Source: JAHEDH01 sp965364515 (GTDB taxonomy: Bacteria; Actinomycetota; Acidimicrobiia; Spongiisociales; ZC4RG35). From it: a DNA stretch of 5,645 bases. The stretch is taken from assembly GCA_965364515.1 (NCBI GenBank), contig CBDTXZ010000193.1, positions 1-5,645 of the forward strand, in the 5' to 3' direction. The position numbers and the translations under genes are program-made. This document shows positions 1 to 5,606 of this stretch, piece by piece; position 1 is the stretch's first letter; each line of letters opens with the position of its first letter. The notes beneath the pieces are model-generated. The model ran no database searches. It had not been told where the DNA came from and saw only the letters and a list, made by a program, of their open reading frames with translations.

Positions 1-1008
1 CGGTCGGATACGGTGACACGACCGACGGTGGAGATGCGGAGGGCGATGGCGGATGCGGTCGTCGGTGACGACGTGTTCCGGGGCGACCCGACGGTGAACC
101 GGCTCCAGGAAGAGGCGGCCGAGGCACTGGGATTCGAGGCGGCGCTGTTCGTGCCGTCGGGCGTCATGGCGAACCAGGTGTCGATCATGGCTCAGACGCG
201 ACCCGGTGACGAGGTCATCTGCGATCCGCTCGCCCATGTGCGCAACATCGAGCGTGGCGCCTCGTCGGCCTTCTCAGGCATCGCCTTCCGGCCGGTCGAC
301 TCCGATGCGGGGTTCATCACCGCCGACCACATCGATGCGGTCATGGAAGTCGCCGGTTCGTTCCACCAGCGGGTCAGTCTGGCTTCCTGGGAGAACACCC
401 ACATGCTCTCGGGAGGGAGAGTCGTGCCGAGGTCTGTGATCGCCGAGGGGTTCGCTGCGGCAGACGCCCACGGGATCTCCAAGCACATCGACGGCGCGAG
501 GATCTTCAATGCGGCAGTCGCCCTCGGTGTCGATGCCTCGCAACTCGTCGAGGGTGCGGACACGGTCTCGTTCTGTTTCTCGAAAGGACTCGGTGCGCCG
601 GTCGGTTCCGCCGTGGTCGGCGAGGCGGCCTTGATCGAGGAGATTCGCTATCTGCGGGCTCGGATGGGGGGTGGGATGCGTCAGGTGGGGATCCTCGCGG
701 CTGCGGCCTCGATCGCGCTGCGTGACCGAGACAGGCTCGCCGACGACCACGCGCTGGCTCGGTATCTGGCCACGTCGCTCGCCGACCGGCAGAGCGACCT
801 GATCGATCCGGAGACCGTCGAGACCAACATCGTCAACATCCGTGCCGCCTCCCTCTCGCGCCCGTGGGCGGAGTTGGCAGACGAATTCGAACGGGCGGGG
901 ATCGCCGTGTACCCGCCGTTCGATCAACGATTCCGGGTCATCACTCACCGGGATGTCGACCGAGCCGATGTCGATCGGCTCGTGGAGATCGTCGCCAGGG
1001 CGGCGTAA
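1..1008 (+). CDS. ltaE: Low-specificity L-threonine aldolase, 5'-truncated by the window edge
   Basis: PLP-dependent enzyme of the aspartate aminotransferase fold (threonine aldolase / beta-eliminating lyase family), which cleaves L-threonine or L-allo-threonine to glycine and acetaldehyde in the cytoplasm. Reading frame 1 is open from the first base and gives RSDTVTRPT, the conserved N-terminal motif (usually M-x-D-L-RSDTVT). The true start therefore lies about four codons upstream, and the in-frame GTG at 13 is internal. Visible motifs are VGDDVF and DPTVNRL near the N-terminus, WENTH, HIDGARIFNA (485-514; its Asp should contact the PLP ring nitrogen), and FCFSKGLGAPVGS with the Schiff-base lysine at 583-585, then GGGMRQVGILAAA. 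The roughly 335 visible codons match the usual length of about 333-345. The stop is TAA at 1006-1008. It lies 86 bases before fabD, and no metabolic link to fatty acid synthesis is evident. The family call is firm; the preferred substrate (threo or allo) cannot be read from sequence. Confidence 0.93.
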   Translation, partial: RSDTVTRPTVEMRRAMADAVVGDDVFRGDPTVNRLQEEAAEALGFEAALFVPSGVMANQVSIMAQTRPGDEVICDPLAHVRNIERGASSAFSGIAFRPVDSDAGFITADHIDAVMEVAGSFHQRVSLASWENTHMLSGGRVVPRSVIAEGFAAADAHGISKHIDGARIFNAAVALGVDASQLVEGADTVSFCFSKGLGAPVGSAVVGEAALIEEIRYLRARMGGGMRQVGILAAAASIALRDRDRLADDHALARYLATSLADRQSDLIDPETVETNIVNIRAASLSRPWAELADEFERAGIAVYPPFDQRFRVITHRDVDRADVDRLVEIVARAA

Positions 1009-1036
1009 CCCCGCCGGGTGCCTGCGAGTCGAAACC

Positions 1037-1064
1037 GTCGACCCGGAGGTGTCGGGCGTATGGT
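1037..1064 (+). promoter_or_regulatory. Weak candidate promoter for the fab operon
   Basis: The 86-base gap between the threonine aldolase stop and fabD contains TATGGT at 1059-1064, which fits the TANNNT pattern of an actinobacterial -10 element. GTCGAC at 1037-1042, 16 bases upstream, is only a poor -35 match. A short dyad (CCCG at 1042-1045 and CGGG at 1053-1056) lies between the two. This is the only place just before fabD where a dedicated promoter could sit. Transcription could equally read through from the aldolase gene, because no convincing terminator is seen between them. Confidence 0.2.
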
Positions 1065-1086
1065 CTTCTCGAAGAGCTGAATGTCT

Positions 1087-1092
1087 GGAGAG
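1087..1092 (+). promoter_or_regulatory. Ribosome binding site that supports the fabD start
   Basis: GGAGAG lies just before ATG at 1095; the GGAG core ends four bases from the start codon, which is slightly short but workable. The fabD frame is open upstream to 864, overlapping the aldolase gene, so this site, together with protein homology starting at the GQGSQ region, decides the start. Confidence 0.6.
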
Positions 1093-1094
1093 TC

Positions 1095-2027
1095 ATGAGT
1101 GGTGTCGCAGTGCTGTTTCCCGGCCAGGGAAGCCAAGAGGTCGGGATGGGGGCAGATCTGTTCGAGAACCATCCCGAGGTCCTCGGCTCGGTGAGCGACC
1201 GCATTCTCGGTTGGTCGCTCAGAGACGTCTGCCTGAACGGGCCGATCGAGAACCTCACCCGGACCGAGCACGCCCAGCCCGCGCTGTTCGCCCTCGCCTA
1301 CGCCAGGTGGCTCGACGTGGCGGACACGCTCGCAAACCGAGTCGCCGGCGCCGCTGGGCATTCGCTCGGTGAGTACACCGCGTTGGCCGCCGCCGGGATG
1401 ATCGATTACGAATCTGCCCTCGCAGTGGTCGCCGAACGCGGTGCTGCGATGGCAGAGGCAGCAGATGTCGAGCCTTCCGGAATGGCCGCGCTGATCGGAG
1501 CCACGGTCGAGTCTGCAGAACAGATCGCCGATGGCCGCCGCGCAGACGGGGGTCGGCTCACGGTCGCCAACATCAATGCGCCGGGGCAGGTGGTCGTTGC
1601 AGGTGGCGTCGACGACCTCGACTGGCTCGAGGCGAACGCCCGAGACCTCGGCGTCCGCAGAGCGATTCGCCTGAACGTCGCCGGTGCGTTCCATTCGCCG
1701 TTCATGGCTTCGGCGACCGAGCGGTTGAAGGTGGCGCTCGAGGCCGTCGAGGTGACCGAGGGGGCGTTCGAGGTGTGGAGCAACGTCACCGCAGAACCCG
1801 TCGAGGCCTCCGAGGTCGTGGAATTGCTGAGCCGTCAAGTCGTGTCGCCGGTGCTCTTCCAGCGGACGCTCGAGAACATGGCAAGGGCCGGCATCGACAC
1901 GTTCGTCCACGTCGGTCCGGGTGACGTGACAGCCGGGATGGCGAAACGGAGCGTCGAAGATCCGACCGTTGTGGTCGTCAACGACGCCGACGGAGTCGAT
2001 CGCCTCTCTAGTCTGTTGGGCGGATGA
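1095..2027 (+). CDS. fabD: Malonyl-CoA:ACP transacylase (FabD)
   Basis: Transfers the malonyl group from malonyl-CoA to the phosphopantetheine thiol of ACP, supplying extender units for FabH and FabF. The 310-residue product matches the usual FabD length of about 305-315. Motifs in order are LFPGQGSQ (residues 7-14, oxyanion loop), GHSLGE with nucleophile Ser90, the conserved ERGAAM segment, and NVAGAFHSPFM with catalytic His200. Ser90 and His200 correspond to Ser92 and His201 of the E. coli enzyme. The frame stays open upstream to 864, but that part overlaps the aldolase and has no FabD similarity. ATG at 1095, with GGAG just before it, puts the GQGSQ motif at the normal distance from the N-terminus. 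The stop codon overlaps the fabH start (ATGA, 2024-2027), so the two genes are probably translationally coupled. First gene of the fab cluster. Confidence 0.96.
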   Translation: MSGVAVLFPGQGSQEVGMGADLFENHPEVLGSVSDRILGWSLRDVCLNGPIENLTRTEHAQPALFALAYARWLDVADTLANRVAGAAGHSLGEYTALAAAGMIDYESALAVVAERGAAMAEAADVEPSGMAALIGATVESAEQIADGRRADGGRLTVANINAPGQVVVAGGVDDLDWLEANARDLGVRRAIRLNVAGAFHSPFMASATERLKVALEAVEVTEGAFEVWSNVTAEPVEASEVVELLSRQVVSPVLFQRTLENMARAGIDTFVHVGPGDVTAGMAKRSVEDPTVVVVNDADGVDRLSSLLGG

Positions 2028-3112
2028 GTCAACGCTACGCCGAGATCACTGGTTGGGGAACGGCCCTGCCTCCGGCGGTCCTCACCAACGAGGACCTGAG
2101 CCGGATCGTCGAGACGTCCGACGAGTGGATCGCATCACGCACCGGAATCAAGGAACGCCGCATCTCACACGTCGACGTGAGTGAGATGGGCAGGGTCGCA
2201 GGGCTGCGGGCGATCGCCACAGCCGGGCTCGAACCGGACCAGATCGATCTCGTCATCAACGCAACCTGCACGCCCGAGAACCTGCTGCCCGCCACCGCGG
2301 GCCTCATCCAGGACAAGATCGGCGCAACCGGCGCAGGGGCGATGGACCTCAACGCCAACTGCTCCGGCTTCGTCTATGCCCACGTGGTGGCAGACAGCAT
2401 GATCAAGGCCGGTGTGGCGAACCGGGTGCTCGTCATCGGCGCCGAGAAGTTCTCGTACATCCTCGACTGGACCGATCGGTCGACATGTGTGCTGTTCGGA
2501 GATGGCGCCGGTGCGGTCGTCGTCGAAGCGACGGACGAGCCGGTGGGCCTGCTCTCCTCAGAGCTCGGAAACGATGGCAGCGCCGCCGAGCACCTCTGCC
2601 TGCCAGGGCGCGGGACGGCTGGTCAGGTTGCGGCGCTCGATCCCCTGACTGCCGGCGTCCGGATGAACGGACCGGAGATCTTCCGGCGGGCAGTCACGAT
2701 GATGGGAGATGCCTCCGCGCGCGTCGTTGCGGCTGCGGGATGGGACCTGGACGATGTGGATCTGCTCGTTCCGCACCAGGCCAACCAGCGGATTCTCGAC
2801 GCCACCGCTCGTCGGCTCCGTCTCGACAGCGCAAAGGTCTTCTCGAATCTGCATGCCTACGGGAACACCTCGGCGGCAACGATCCCGATCGCCCTCGCCG
2901 AGGCACTCGATCAGGGTCGCGTTCTGCCGGGGTCGAACCTCGTGTTCGTCGCATTCGGTGGTGGCCTCTCCTGGGCGGCGAGTGCCGTCAAATGGGGGAG
3001 TCGGACCGAGCCGCTTGCGACGTCGGACGCCAAACTGCCGGCGTTCGACGGTGACGCCCTCGACCTCCTGCGCCCGAACGTCGAATTCTTCGGAGGGAGC
3101 ATCTCGCCATGA
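2024..3112 (+). CDS. fabH: Beta-ketoacyl-ACP synthase III (FabH) with a C-terminal tail
   Basis: Initiates fatty acid synthesis by condensing an acyl-CoA primer with malonyl-ACP to give a beta-ketoacyl-ACP and CO2. The 362-residue protein has the thiolase fold. The N-terminus includes ITGWGTALP, TSDEWIASRTGI and ERRIS. The catalytic triad is Cys113 (in NANCSGF), His251 (in VPHQANQRI) and Asn281 (in YGNTSAAT), equivalent to Cys112, His244 and Asn274 of E. coli FabH. The core ends with FGGGLSWAASAVKWG at about residue 325. About 37 further residues follow, rich in Asp, Leu and Pro, which are absent from the E. coli protein (317 residues). The primer (acetyl or branched-chain) cannot be told by eye; in actinobacteria branched starters are common. 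The start overlaps the fabD stop by ATGA and has no strong Shine-Dalgarno sequence, only GGGCGG directly against the ATG. This suggests translation depends on ribosomes finishing fabD. Confidence 0.96.
   Translation: MSQRYAEITGWGTALPPAVLTNEDLSRIVETSDEWIASRTGIKERRISHVDVSEMGRVAGLRAIATAGLEPDQIDLVINATCTPENLLPATAGLIQDKIGATGAGAMDLNANCSGFVYAHVVADSMIKAGVANRVLVIGAEKFSYILDWTDRSTCVLFGDGAGAVVVEATDEPVGLLSSELGNDGSAAEHLCLPGRGTAGQVAALDPLTAGVRMNGPEIFRRAVTMMGDASARVVAAAGWDLDDVDLLVPHQANQRILDATARRLRLDSAKVFSNLHAYGNTSAATIPIALAEALDQGRVLPGSNLVFVAFGGGLSWAASAVKWGSRTEPLATSDAKLPAFDGDALDLLRPNVEFFGGSISP
3092..3097 (+). promoter_or_regulatory. Ribosome binding site for fabG inside the end of fabH
   Basis: GGAGGG ends 11 bases before the fabG ATG at 3109. 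It lies within the last codons of fabH, in the stretch encoding the C-terminal tail, so the 3' end of fabH also serves initiation of fabG. Confidence 0.6.
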
Positions 3113-3843
3113 GCAGAACTGCGCTGGTGACCGGCGGTTCGCGAGGTATCGGTCGGGCAATCGCCATTCAGCTCGCCGCACAAGGCTGTGACGTGGCCGT
3201 CAACTATGCGAGCCGGGCGGATGCCGCCGAAGCCGTGGTCGCCGAGATCGGCGCCGTCGGCGGCAGCGCCATCGCTGTCGGCGCCGATGTCTCCGATCCG
3301 GCCGCGGTGGATGCGATGCTCGCCGAGATCGGCGATGCGTTCGAACCTCCGACGATCGTCGTGAACAACGCAGGTATCACTCGCGACGATCTGATGCTCC
3401 GCATGTCCGTCGAAGCCTTCGACGAGGTGATCGCCACCAACCTCCGATCGGCGTTCCTCGTCACGAAGGCGGTGCTCCGTCCCATGATGAGGGCCAGGTG
3501 GGGGCGGATCGTGTGCATCGGCTCGGTGTCGGGGATCGGCGGCAATCCCGGTCAAGCGAACTACGCCGCTTCGAAAGCCGGACTCGTCGGGTTCACGAAG
3601 TCGGTTGCAAAGGAGATGGGAGCTCGTGGCGTCACGGCGAACGTGGTCGCCCCAGGCTTCATCCAGACCGACATGACCGACGAGTTGGGTGATGAGGTCC
3701 GGGACTCCGTTGCCGCAGCCACGTCGGTCGGTCGCTTTGGGACCCCCGAGGAGGTCGCGGCCCTGGTGGGCTTTCTGGTCTCCGACGCAGCTTCGTACAT
3801 CACAGGCCAGGTCATCGCAGTGGACGGCGGGATTGCCATCTAG
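3109..3843 (+). CDS. fabG: 3-oxoacyl-ACP reductase (FabG)
   Basis: NADPH-dependent short-chain dehydrogenase/reductase that reduces beta-ketoacyl-ACP to (R)-3-hydroxyacyl-ACP, the first reduction in each elongation cycle. The 244-residue length equals that of E. coli FabG. The Rossmann nucleotide-binding motif TGGSRGIG is at residues 8-15, with Arg12 typical of NADPH preference. NNAG is at 86-89, followed by ITRDDLMLRM. The active site is Ser139 (GSVSG), Tyr152 and Lys156 (YAASK). The PGFIQTDMT loop and the C-terminal YITGQVIAVDGG segment are both characteristic of FabG rather than of SDRs in general. The ATG overlaps the fabH stop (ATGA, 3109-3112). The position between fabH and acpP supports a role in fatty acid synthesis rather than in polyhydroxyalkanoate or secondary metabolism. 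The stop is TAG at 3841-3843. Confidence 0.95.
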   Translation: MSRTALVTGGSRGIGRAIAIQLAAQGCDVAVNYASRADAAEAVVAEIGAVGGSAIAVGADVSDPAAVDAMLAEIGDAFEPPTIVVNNAGITRDDLMLRMSVEAFDEVIATNLRSAFLVTKAVLRPMMRARWGRIVCIGSVSGIGGNPGQANYAASKAGLVGFTKSVAKEMGARGVTANVVAPGFIQTDMTDELGDEVRDSVAAATSVGRFGTPEEVAALVGFLVSDAASYITGQVIAVDGGIAI

Positions 3844-3859
3844 GGTGACCCCAAACGAG

Positions 3860-3865
3860 AAGGAG
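3860..3865 (+). promoter_or_regulatory. Strong Shine-Dalgarno site for acpP
   Basis: AAGGAG, extended by GAGAG, lies 10 bases before the acpP ATG, in the 32-base gap after fabG. It is the best match to the anti-Shine-Dalgarno sequence in the operon. fabH and fabF, which overlap or abut the preceding gene, have weak sites. This fits the high ACP abundance usual in bacteria. Confidence 0.75.
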
Positions 3866-3875
3866 AGAGAACCAC

Positions 3876-4115
3876 ATGGACCGCAGTGAAGTCGCAGAGC
3901 GTCTCCGGGCGACCTTGGTGAGCGAGCTCGGCCTCGACGCAGCCAAGCTCGAGGAGGGCGCCTCGTTCGAAGAGGACCTGGAGGTCGACTCGCTCGGCGT
4001 CGTCGAGCTGCTCATGGCGCTCGAAGACGAATTCGACGTCAAGATCCCCGACGAAGAGGCGGAGAACATCCAGACGGTGGGCCAGGCCATCGACATGGTG
4101 CACGGCAAGCTCTGA
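3876..4115 (+). CDS. acpP: Acyl carrier protein (ACP)
   Basis: Small acidic carrier of 79 residues that holds growing acyl chains as thioesters on a 4'-phosphopantetheine arm. The attachment site is Ser39 in the EVDSLGVVEL motif at the start of helix II. This is followed by the recognition-helix sequence LLMALEDEFDVKIPDEEAENI, written here as LLMALEDEF and DVKIPDEEAENI, which is nearly identical in pattern to E. coli AcpP. The protein is rich in Asp and Glu, as expected for interaction with basic patches on FabD, FabH, FabG and FabF. Residue 40-41 is Leu-Gly where E. coli has Leu-Asp. Activation needs a holo-ACP synthase (AcpS), which is not in this window. The start is fixed by the strong Shine-Dalgarno site and by normal length. 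fabF begins one base after the TGA. Confidence 0.97.
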   Translation: MDRSEVAERLRATLVSELGLDAAKLEEGASFEEDLEVDSLGVVELLMALEDEFDVKIPDEEAENIQTVGQAIDMVHGKL

Positions 4116-4116
4116 G

Positions 4117-5367
4117 ATGACCACACGCAGAAGGGTGGTGGTGACCGGGATCGGCGCAGTTTCGCCGGTCGGGCTCACCGCACCCTCGACATGGCAGGCA
4201 CTCGTCGCCGGCGTCTCCGGTGCCGGGCAGATCGCCGCGTTCGACACCTCCGGTTTCAAGACGACCATCGCAGCCGAGGCGTGGGATTTCGATCCAGAGG
4301 ACCACTTCGAGCGCAAAGACGCCCGTCGGATGGATCGTTGCACTCAGATGGCGCTCGTCGCAGCCAATGAGGCGATGGCGCACTCCGGGCTCGAGATCGA
4401 TCCCGATGGGCCGCTCGCCCCTCGCGCCGGTGCAGTCATCGGGGTCGGGTTCGGGGGGATGGCCACCTTCATCGAGGAGGTCAGGGTCCTCGACGAACGC
4501 GGTCCGGGTCGAGTCAGCCCGATCGGGATTCCGAAGATCATCGCCAACATGGCCGCCGGCACGGTTTCGATCGAGCACAACCTGATGGGGCCGGTGAGCT
4601 GCGCGGTCACGGCATGTTCGGCTTCTGCCAACGCCATCGGTGACGCTGCCGAGATCATTCGTCGTGGCGCTGCCGACGTCATGGTCGCCGGGGGAGCGGA
4701 GGCGGCGATCACCGACTTCGGTGTGGCGTCGTTCGCCCAGGCCAGGGCATTGACCTCGAGAAACGACGATCCGAAGGCGGCGTCCCGTCCCTTCGATCTC
4801 GACCGCGACGGGTTCCTGATGGGCGAAGGTGGTGCAGCTCTCGTACTCGAAGAGCGTGAGGCCGCCATCGCTCGCGGCGCCGACATCCTCGCCGAGGTGA
4901 CGGGTTACGGCATGTCTGCGGATGCGTACCACATCACACTGCCGCGTCCGGGTGGCATGGGCGCTGCGCGTGCCATGACGGCGGCGCTCGCCGACGCGGA
5001 GATCGAACCCGGGGATCTGGACTACATCAACGCCCACGGGACTTCGACAGATGCCAACGACGCCACGGAGACTGCGGCGGTGAAGATCGCGCTCGGAGAC
5101 GCCGCCTATGGGGTGCCGATGTCGTCGACCAAGTCGATGACCGGCCATCTGCTCGGCGCTGCGGGTGCGATGGAGGCCGTGGTCGCCATCAAGTCGATCC
5201 AGACAGGTGTCCTGGCTCCAACCATCAACCTCGATACCCCCGATCCCGAATGCGACCTCGACTACGTCCCGAACGAGGCGAGAGAGACCGACGGCGTTGC
5301 CCATGCCATGAGCAACTCTTTCGGCTTCGGCGGCCACAACGTCGCCCTCGTCTTCTCCAAGCACTGA
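4117..5367 (+). CDS. fabF: Beta-ketoacyl-ACP synthase II (FabF)
   Basis: Elongating condensing enzyme that joins acyl-ACP with malonyl-ACP, releasing CO2. The 416-residue length is close to E. coli FabF (413). The N-terminal RRVVVTGIGAVSPVG motif is typical of KAS I/II. The catalytic triad is Cys167 (TACSAS), His307 (NAHGTSTDAND) and His344 (STKSMTGHLLGAAGA), with the conserved Lys339 in the same motif. The C-terminal SNSFGFGGHNVALVF segment is also diagnostic. It looks like FabF rather than FabB because of its length and the neighbouring acpP, as acpP-fabF pairing is widespread. The single-base gap after acpP and the lack of a good Shine-Dalgarno sequence suggest translational coupling to acpP, which would keep FabF below ACP in amount. 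It is the last gene of the cluster visible here; hairpins follow the TGA at 5365-5367. Confidence 0.96.
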   Translation: MTTRRRVVVTGIGAVSPVGLTAPSTWQALVAGVSGAGQIAAFDTSGFKTTIAAEAWDFDPEDHFERKDARRMDRCTQMALVAANEAMAHSGLEIDPDGPLAPRAGAVIGVGFGGMATFIEEVRVLDERGPGRVSPIGIPKIIANMAAGTVSIEHNLMGPVSCAVTACSASANAIGDAAEIIRRGAADVMVAGGAEAAITDFGVASFAQARALTSRNDDPKAASRPFDLDRDGFLMGEGGAALVLEEREAAIARGADILAEVTGYGMSADAYHITLPRPGGMGAARAMTAALADAEIEPGDLDYINAHGTSTDANDATETAAVKIALGDAAYGVPMSSTKSMTGHLLGAAGAMEAVVAIKSIQTGVLAPTINLDTPDPECDLDYVPNEARETDGVAHAMSNSFGFGGHNVALVFSKH

Positions 5368-5372
5368 GGCCC

Positions 5373-5400
5373 TTCCGGCCTGGCGGCCGGAGCGCAGTTT
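5373..5400 (+). terminator. Possible fab operon terminator hairpin
   Basis: Beginning five bases after the fabF stop, CCGGCC (5375-5380) and GGCCGG (5385-5390) form a stem around a TGGC loop. It is extended by a T-A pair and a T-G wobble to eight pairs (5373-5380 with 5385-5392). Only a short TTT (5398-5400) follows, seven bases beyond the stem, so it is not a textbook intrinsic terminator. The same hairpin sequence recurs downstream at 5438-5453, so it may be a repeat element first and a terminator by position. Confidence 0.4.
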
Positions 5401-5507
5401 CCGTCCTCGGCCTGGCGGCCTCGACGGAGCGTGTCATCCGGCCTGGCGGCCGGAGCGTGGTGTGCTCGCTGGCGCTCGCAGCGTGTCTCGCCTCCGGCGG
5501 CGTGTCC
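5373..5507 (+). repeat. Left hairpin repeat cluster, GCGTGTC orientation
   Basis: Five short hairpins lie in about 135 bases. The core GGCCTGGCGGCC occurs three times (5377-5388, 5409-5420, 5440-5451). Copies one and three share 20 identical bases (5375-5394 and 5438-5457). Copy two has extra pairing of CCGTC (5401-5405) with GACGG (5423-5427). A fourth imperfect hairpin (5463-5480) also has a TGGC loop. A fifth has a four-pair stem, CGCC/GGCG, with loop TCC (5489-5499). GCGTGTC follows hairpins two, four and five (5429-5435, 5481-5487, 5500-5506); hairpins one and three are followed by degenerate versions (AGCGCAG and AGCGTGGTG). No start-stop pattern or protein similarity suggests that this tract is coding. 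Confidence 0.7.
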
Positions 5508-5606
5508 GCGACCTGTGGGAGACCTCGGTCTTCGGGGCGAGAGCATCAACGCTATGAACGTTCTCACCCCCGCAGTCTCAGTGCCGGTCAGTCCTTGCGG
5601 ACACGC
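5500..5606. repeat. 10-bp inverted repeat bracketing the central structured segment
   Basis: GCGTGTCCGC at 5500-5509 is the exact reverse complement of GCGGACACGC at 5597-5606. The 87 bases between them contain the possible three-way junction. The inverted pair marks the point where repeat orientation flips from GCGTGTC on the left to GACACGC on the right. Confidence 0.6.
5513..5575. other. Central segment with potential three-way-junction fold
   Basis: Three nested pairings can form together. CTGTG (5513-5517) pairs with CGCAG (5571-5575), including one T-G wobble. GAGAC (5519-5523) pairs with GTCTT (5528-5532) around CTCG, with one wobble. GGGGCGAGAGC (5534-5544) pairs with GTTCTCACCCC (5560-5570) with one mismatch and one wobble around a 15-base loop. 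The arms abut with one unpaired base between them, as in a compact structured RNA or a foldable DNA site. The strand of any transcript is unknown. I do not recognise it as a known RNA family. The fold was drawn by hand, with no energy calculation. Confidence 0.35.

Noticed and set aside
999..1015. Hairpin GGCGG/CCGCC spanning the aldolase stop codon as a terminator
   Set aside because: It has only five pairs, a seven-base loop and no T tract, and partly lies in coding sequence.
864..1094. Upstream extension of the fabD frame into the aldolase gene
   Set aside because: The added residues have no FabD similarity and overlap the conserved C-terminus of the aldolase. ATG 1095 with GGAG gives normal FabD length.
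1320..1333. GCGGACACGCTCGC in fabD, identical to 14 bases at 5597-5610
   Set aside because: It encodes the ordinary FabD residues A-D-T-L in frame and lacks the following complementary arm. It is probably chance from codon usage.
4039..5364. 441-codon open frame on the - strand opposite fabF
   Set aside because: It is fully antisense to a clear FabF with all catalytic residues. Its composition (Arg, Gly, Asp, His) is typical of the shadow of a high-GC gene.
5556..5563. GAACGTTC as a LexA (SOS) operator
   Set aside because: Actinobacterial SOS boxes have GAAC and GTTC separated by four bases. Here they are contiguous and no promoter or gene start is nearby.
5513..5575. tRNA gene
   Set aside because: The segment is too short and has no T-arm GTTC-RA context, no anticodon arm of the right geometry and no CCA-type acceptor end.
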